Positions 60,744 through 64,000 of a stretch of DNA of 64,000 nt are shown here, one piece after another (position 1 is the stretch's first letter; each line of letters starts with the position of its first letter). This DNA comes from Mactromeris polynyma. Its lineage: Eukaryota > Mollusca > Bivalvia > Venerida > Mactridae. Made by a program: the position numbers and the translations under genes. Location of the stretch: positions 33,732,619 to 33,796,618 of the forward strand of contig JASFXZ010000001.1 in NCBI GenBank assembly GCA_032209605.1, in the 5' to 3' direction. Under the pieces are notes generated by a model. The model saw only the letters and a list, made by a program, of their open reading frames with translations. It searched no databases and was not told the DNA's origin.

Positions 60744-61345
60744 GAAAAAATGTTGCAAGCTTTGGGGATGGACCAGGACGTTATAAACAACTTCTGCTAG
60801 CTTCGGGTAAAGTCAATGGTTACGATGCTTATGATGGGGCCCCGTTTTGTGAAACAACCAGCGAGGGAAGGGTACAATTCCTCGATTTAACATTACCCCA
60901 ATATGGACTACCGATGTATGACTGGGTTATGAGTCTAGAAGTGGCAGAGCACATTCCGAAAACGTTTGAAAGTATTTATGTGGATAATGTAGTTCGACAC
61001 GCCCGTGAAGGGATAATTCTCAGCTGGGCGAGGTTAGGGCAACGTGGCTATTCTCATGTGAACAATCAGCCGTTTGAATATGTTAAACAGATAATGGAAG
61101 ATAATGGTTTTGTCCATGATGAAACTGAATCAAAAAACCTTCAAAATGCGGCATCATTTGGTTGGCTTAAACGGAATACGAACGTGTATAGACGAAAGGA
61201 TGTACACACAATGACATATGATGTTAAGCTATCATGGCGAGAAATCGAAATTAAATATGTACGGGGGATGGTCCAAAATTATCCGGACTTGCTTATTCAC
61301 ATCCATATGGTATTTTTCAATATTATAATATGTATACCATCTTAA
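60744..61345 (+). CDS. Methyltransferase-like gene copy B, exon 3, extended C-terminus
   Basis: 602 nt after acceptor TTTTCAG. With exons 1 and 2 the protein is 312 aa. It carries the same SAM motif I (NVASFGDGPGRYK), YDAYDG, MSLEVAEHIP and SWARLGQRGYSHVN as copy A; Gly to Arg in that last loop breaks a motif that is Gly-Gly in A. Where copy A has TAG, B has AAG and continues for 39 residues, ending in a hydrophobic stretch (LLIHIHMVFFNIIICIPS). This tail corresponds to 3'-UTR sequence in A. If A's stop is ancestral, B has gained a tail; if B is ancestral, A is truncated. The hydrophobic end could act as a second membrane segment or destabilise the protein. Substrate unknown. Confidence 0.8.
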
Positions 61346-63049
61346 ATCGCTTTTCATGCCCGTTCAGTTCATATAAATGCAAGAATATTTTTGACAAACT
61401 ACATTGATCACATTTGGCTGGTTACGCACACCCGGTGCAGTCCATCGAGACGTTACGTCATCTTTGTTTAAAGTGCATGTATCTCAAAAACTATTTTGCT
61501 CATGGCCATGCGAACATGACGCCATGTGTAAATTGGACGTCTTTTGACCGTTATATGCAAAAATAAACTGAGCTCTGGTTACAACGTTTACGCCGTCAAA
61601 CTGTCGTCATCAACCCGCACTGAAGCTAGGGAAGACACCGATGTATTTTTATTGAGAATAATTGAACCATATTTGTCTATGAAAAAAACCCTGTTTCTTT
61701 TGGAGCATCACTCGTACAAAAAAGACAGTGTCATATATCTGTCGTGGGTTTTTGTTTTTAAGAAACAATTTTATCATTAGGTTGTCAATTCATTAGAATG
61801 TTACTAGTCTGTGTGTGCTTTTTAGCTTGAAAATAATTTATTTTACGTTTCTAACTTATACGTATTTACAGATACCATTTACACAAAGTAAGAAATAAAT
61901 GTGTGAAAATGTACAAGATCCGAAAACTTGACATAAAAGCAACGATTTGTTGAGGGTGTCGGTGTAATGGTAATGCCAGCATTCATTGATGTCAATCATT
62001 CAAACTGGAAAGTTAGAAAACAGACTTGATGGATATTGTAAAAGTTTCTCTGCATATTATAGAGCAGCTGTGTGATTAGTGATAATAATTTGAGCGCCGC
62101 TGTACGATTTTCAACCTCTTCTTTAAGTGACGTCATTTCCAGAAAATGTCACATGTACTGACAGTAAGCAATATTTGCCCCACATGGTAATATGAAAACG
62201 AAGTGACCATGTGAAGTAAATATTGTTTCATACTTACAAAGAGGGATCTATTTGCGTCCTTAATACCACACACTTTAATTCTCGATATGAAAAGTTGAGT
62301 ATTTGATATCACACTATCGAATTGTTTATTTTGGTCATTTGAGTAGTTGATAGTTCACATTCATCCAAATTGTTGATATTAGTCATGTTTATAAATAGGT
62401 ATTCGGTAATAAAATATTGTTAGTGCTTTAGAGACCACACATGTGAATCGTACTTTTTGGTATTATCGACATTATGTATTTTCAATCACATTTGTAATTG
62501 AAGAAATGGACGTGGGCCGTATTTTTTTGCAAATAACGAAAATATCATATTTACCAGTATGATGTATTTCGCCAGGAGAGATAGGTCGACATTGGTGTTC
62601 AATAATGATCTTAAAATATAAAATGTAGCATAACCATATTCCTCATGTATGTTTTGAGAAGAATGAATAAATGTAAAAATTCCACTGATTAGTTTTATTT
62701 TGAAAGATGGGATTACAAAACACGGGTAGTCCTATTAGTCAAAAACAGCCACCGGCCAGTTATACTGCTTCTACTTGCTGACCGTATACGGACAGTGGTA
62801 CTACGATGCTCAAATCATTATTCGAGACCAATAAGGCGCCGTAGTGAAACATGGGTTTTCACAAACTTCACTGAACCTTCTTTCACGGCAAAACGTTCCC
62901 ATATGTATCATAACAGCAAGAGCTTACCTGGAATACATTCACGTATTTGACTTCAGTCATCATCAGTTATGGAAATGAAATAACATCTATCAAGGTCTCT
63001 TAAATCACACTAATGGTCAAACGAGCGGAGTGTCCACTTTGAGTGCAGG
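61346..63049. other. 3' flank of gene copy B
   Basis: Paralogous to 42712-44555. It differs by small indels (for example loss of CACGTTTCA near 61570 and of about 18 bp near 62737). No independent gene was recognised. Confidence 0.45.
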
Positions 63050-63872
63050 AAGTTACCATACCGTGAGCATGTGACATGATAACACGCAGTGAGCATGTGA
63101 CATTATACCATGCCGTGAGCATGTGACATGATAACACGCAGTGAGCATGTGGCATTATACCATACCGTGAGCATGTGACATGATAACACGCAGTGAGCGT
63201 GTGACATTATACCATGCCGTGAGCATGTGACATGATAACACGCAGTGAGCGTGGGACATTATACCATGCCGTGAGCATGTGGCATGATAACACGTAGTGA
63301 GCATGTCGCAGTATACCATACCGTGAGCATGTGGCATGATAACACGCAGTGAGCATGTGGCATTATACCATACCGTGAGCATGTGACATGATAACACGCA
63401 GTGAGCATGTGGCATTATACCATGCCGTGAGCATGTGGCATGATAACACGCAGTGAGCATGTGGCATTATACCACACCGTGAGCATGTGACATGATAACA
63501 CGCAGTGAGCGTTCGACATTATACCATACCGTGAGCATGTGACATGATAACACGCATGCAGTGAGCATGTGGCATTATACCATACCGTGAGCATGTGACA
63601 TGATAACACGCAGTGAGCGTGTGACATTATGCCATACCGTGAGCATGTGACATGATAACACGCATGCAGTGAGCATGTGGCATTATACCATACCGTGAGC
63701 ATGTGACATGATAACACGCAGTGAGCATGTGGCAGTATACCATGCCGTGAGCATGTGACATGATAACACACAGTGAGCATGTGTCATCATACCAGGCCGT
63801 GAGCATGTGGCTTGATACTACGCTGCGAGCATGTGACATTATACTACTCCGTGAGCATGTGACATGATACCA
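63050..63872. repeat. 26-bp satellite in 52-bp dimers (unit B)
   Basis: Paralogue of 44556-45383, with the same number and order of unit variants, including the two CGCATGCAGT insertions, and only scattered point changes. The array was therefore copied as a block and has not expanded or contracted noticeably since. Confidence 0.92.
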
Positions 63873-64000
63873 CGCCATGACATGATTACCACATTCTGGT
63901 ATTAACATGGCATTGAAGCACCAACTTTTCAATCACCATATAGGCAAGGGGACTACTAGTAACATTTTAACGACTGTGGTATGTGGATATAAGCCACGGT

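Larger units (their letters stand above)
50963..64000 (+). repeat. Segmental duplication, unit B (runs off window)
   Basis: Matches unit A in the same orientation and order. Private to B: about 700 bp at 52107-52806, extra 171-bp units at about 53105-53800, and the 4970-bp transposon at 54616-59585. The match is still ongoing at the window end. Confidence 0.88.

Overview
The window looks like nuclear DNA of an invertebrate animal, most likely a marine bivalve. It is AT-rich and gene-poor. The few genes have GT-AG introns. It carries a tRNA-derived SINE, a CR1/L2-like LINE, several MITE families, many minisatellites, and dispersed repeats of a type I associate with bivalve genomes (for example the GGGACGTATTATGG...GGCGGGCGGCGGGCGG element near 29.8 kb). 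The phylum is inferred from recall of these repeats, not from a search.

Layout. 0-12 kb is mostly non-coding: a 5-bp-TSD hAT-like MITE (3846-4205), an 11 x 50-bp array full of CACGTG and TGACGTGA sites (5511-6060), the last two exons of a tyrosine-recombinase-like protein on the minus strand (7294-8030), and a 399-bp MITE with a 6-bp TSD (11266-11664). A complete two-exon SLC7 light-chain amino-acid transporter gene lies at 12599-14607 (+), with a strong 30-bp hairpin just upstream. 15-22.7 kb holds a 1478-bp relative of the 6-bp-TSD MITE, degenerate arrays, minisatellites and a SINE.

From 23.8 kb to the end the window is dominated by a direct segmental duplication: unit A about 23768-45508 and unit B about 50963-64000, running off the window. 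Each unit carries one copy of a three-exon gene for a type II membrane-anchored, SAM-dependent-methyltransferase-like protein: exon 1 is the signal anchor and stem, exon 2 a short Gly-rich linker, exon 3 the methyltransferase core. The copies differ at 13 sense codons, 12 of them nonsynonymous. They also differ at the stop codon: copy B reads through for 39 more residues. Unit A has about 15 kb of private sequence in intron 1, including a 47-bp minisatellite and the probable 3' end of another gene at 33.8 kb. Unit B has a private 4970-bp transposon flanked by TTAA, with terminal inverted repeats of nearly 1 kb; unit A preserves its empty target site. Unit B also has an expanded 171-bp array.

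Between the units sit a 5'-truncated LINE with an open 813-codon endonuclease/reverse transcriptase frame (45924-48730, minus) and two more minisatellites. There is no operon-like organisation. The coherent story is a recently duplicated gene whose copies have since been remodelled by transposons and satellites.
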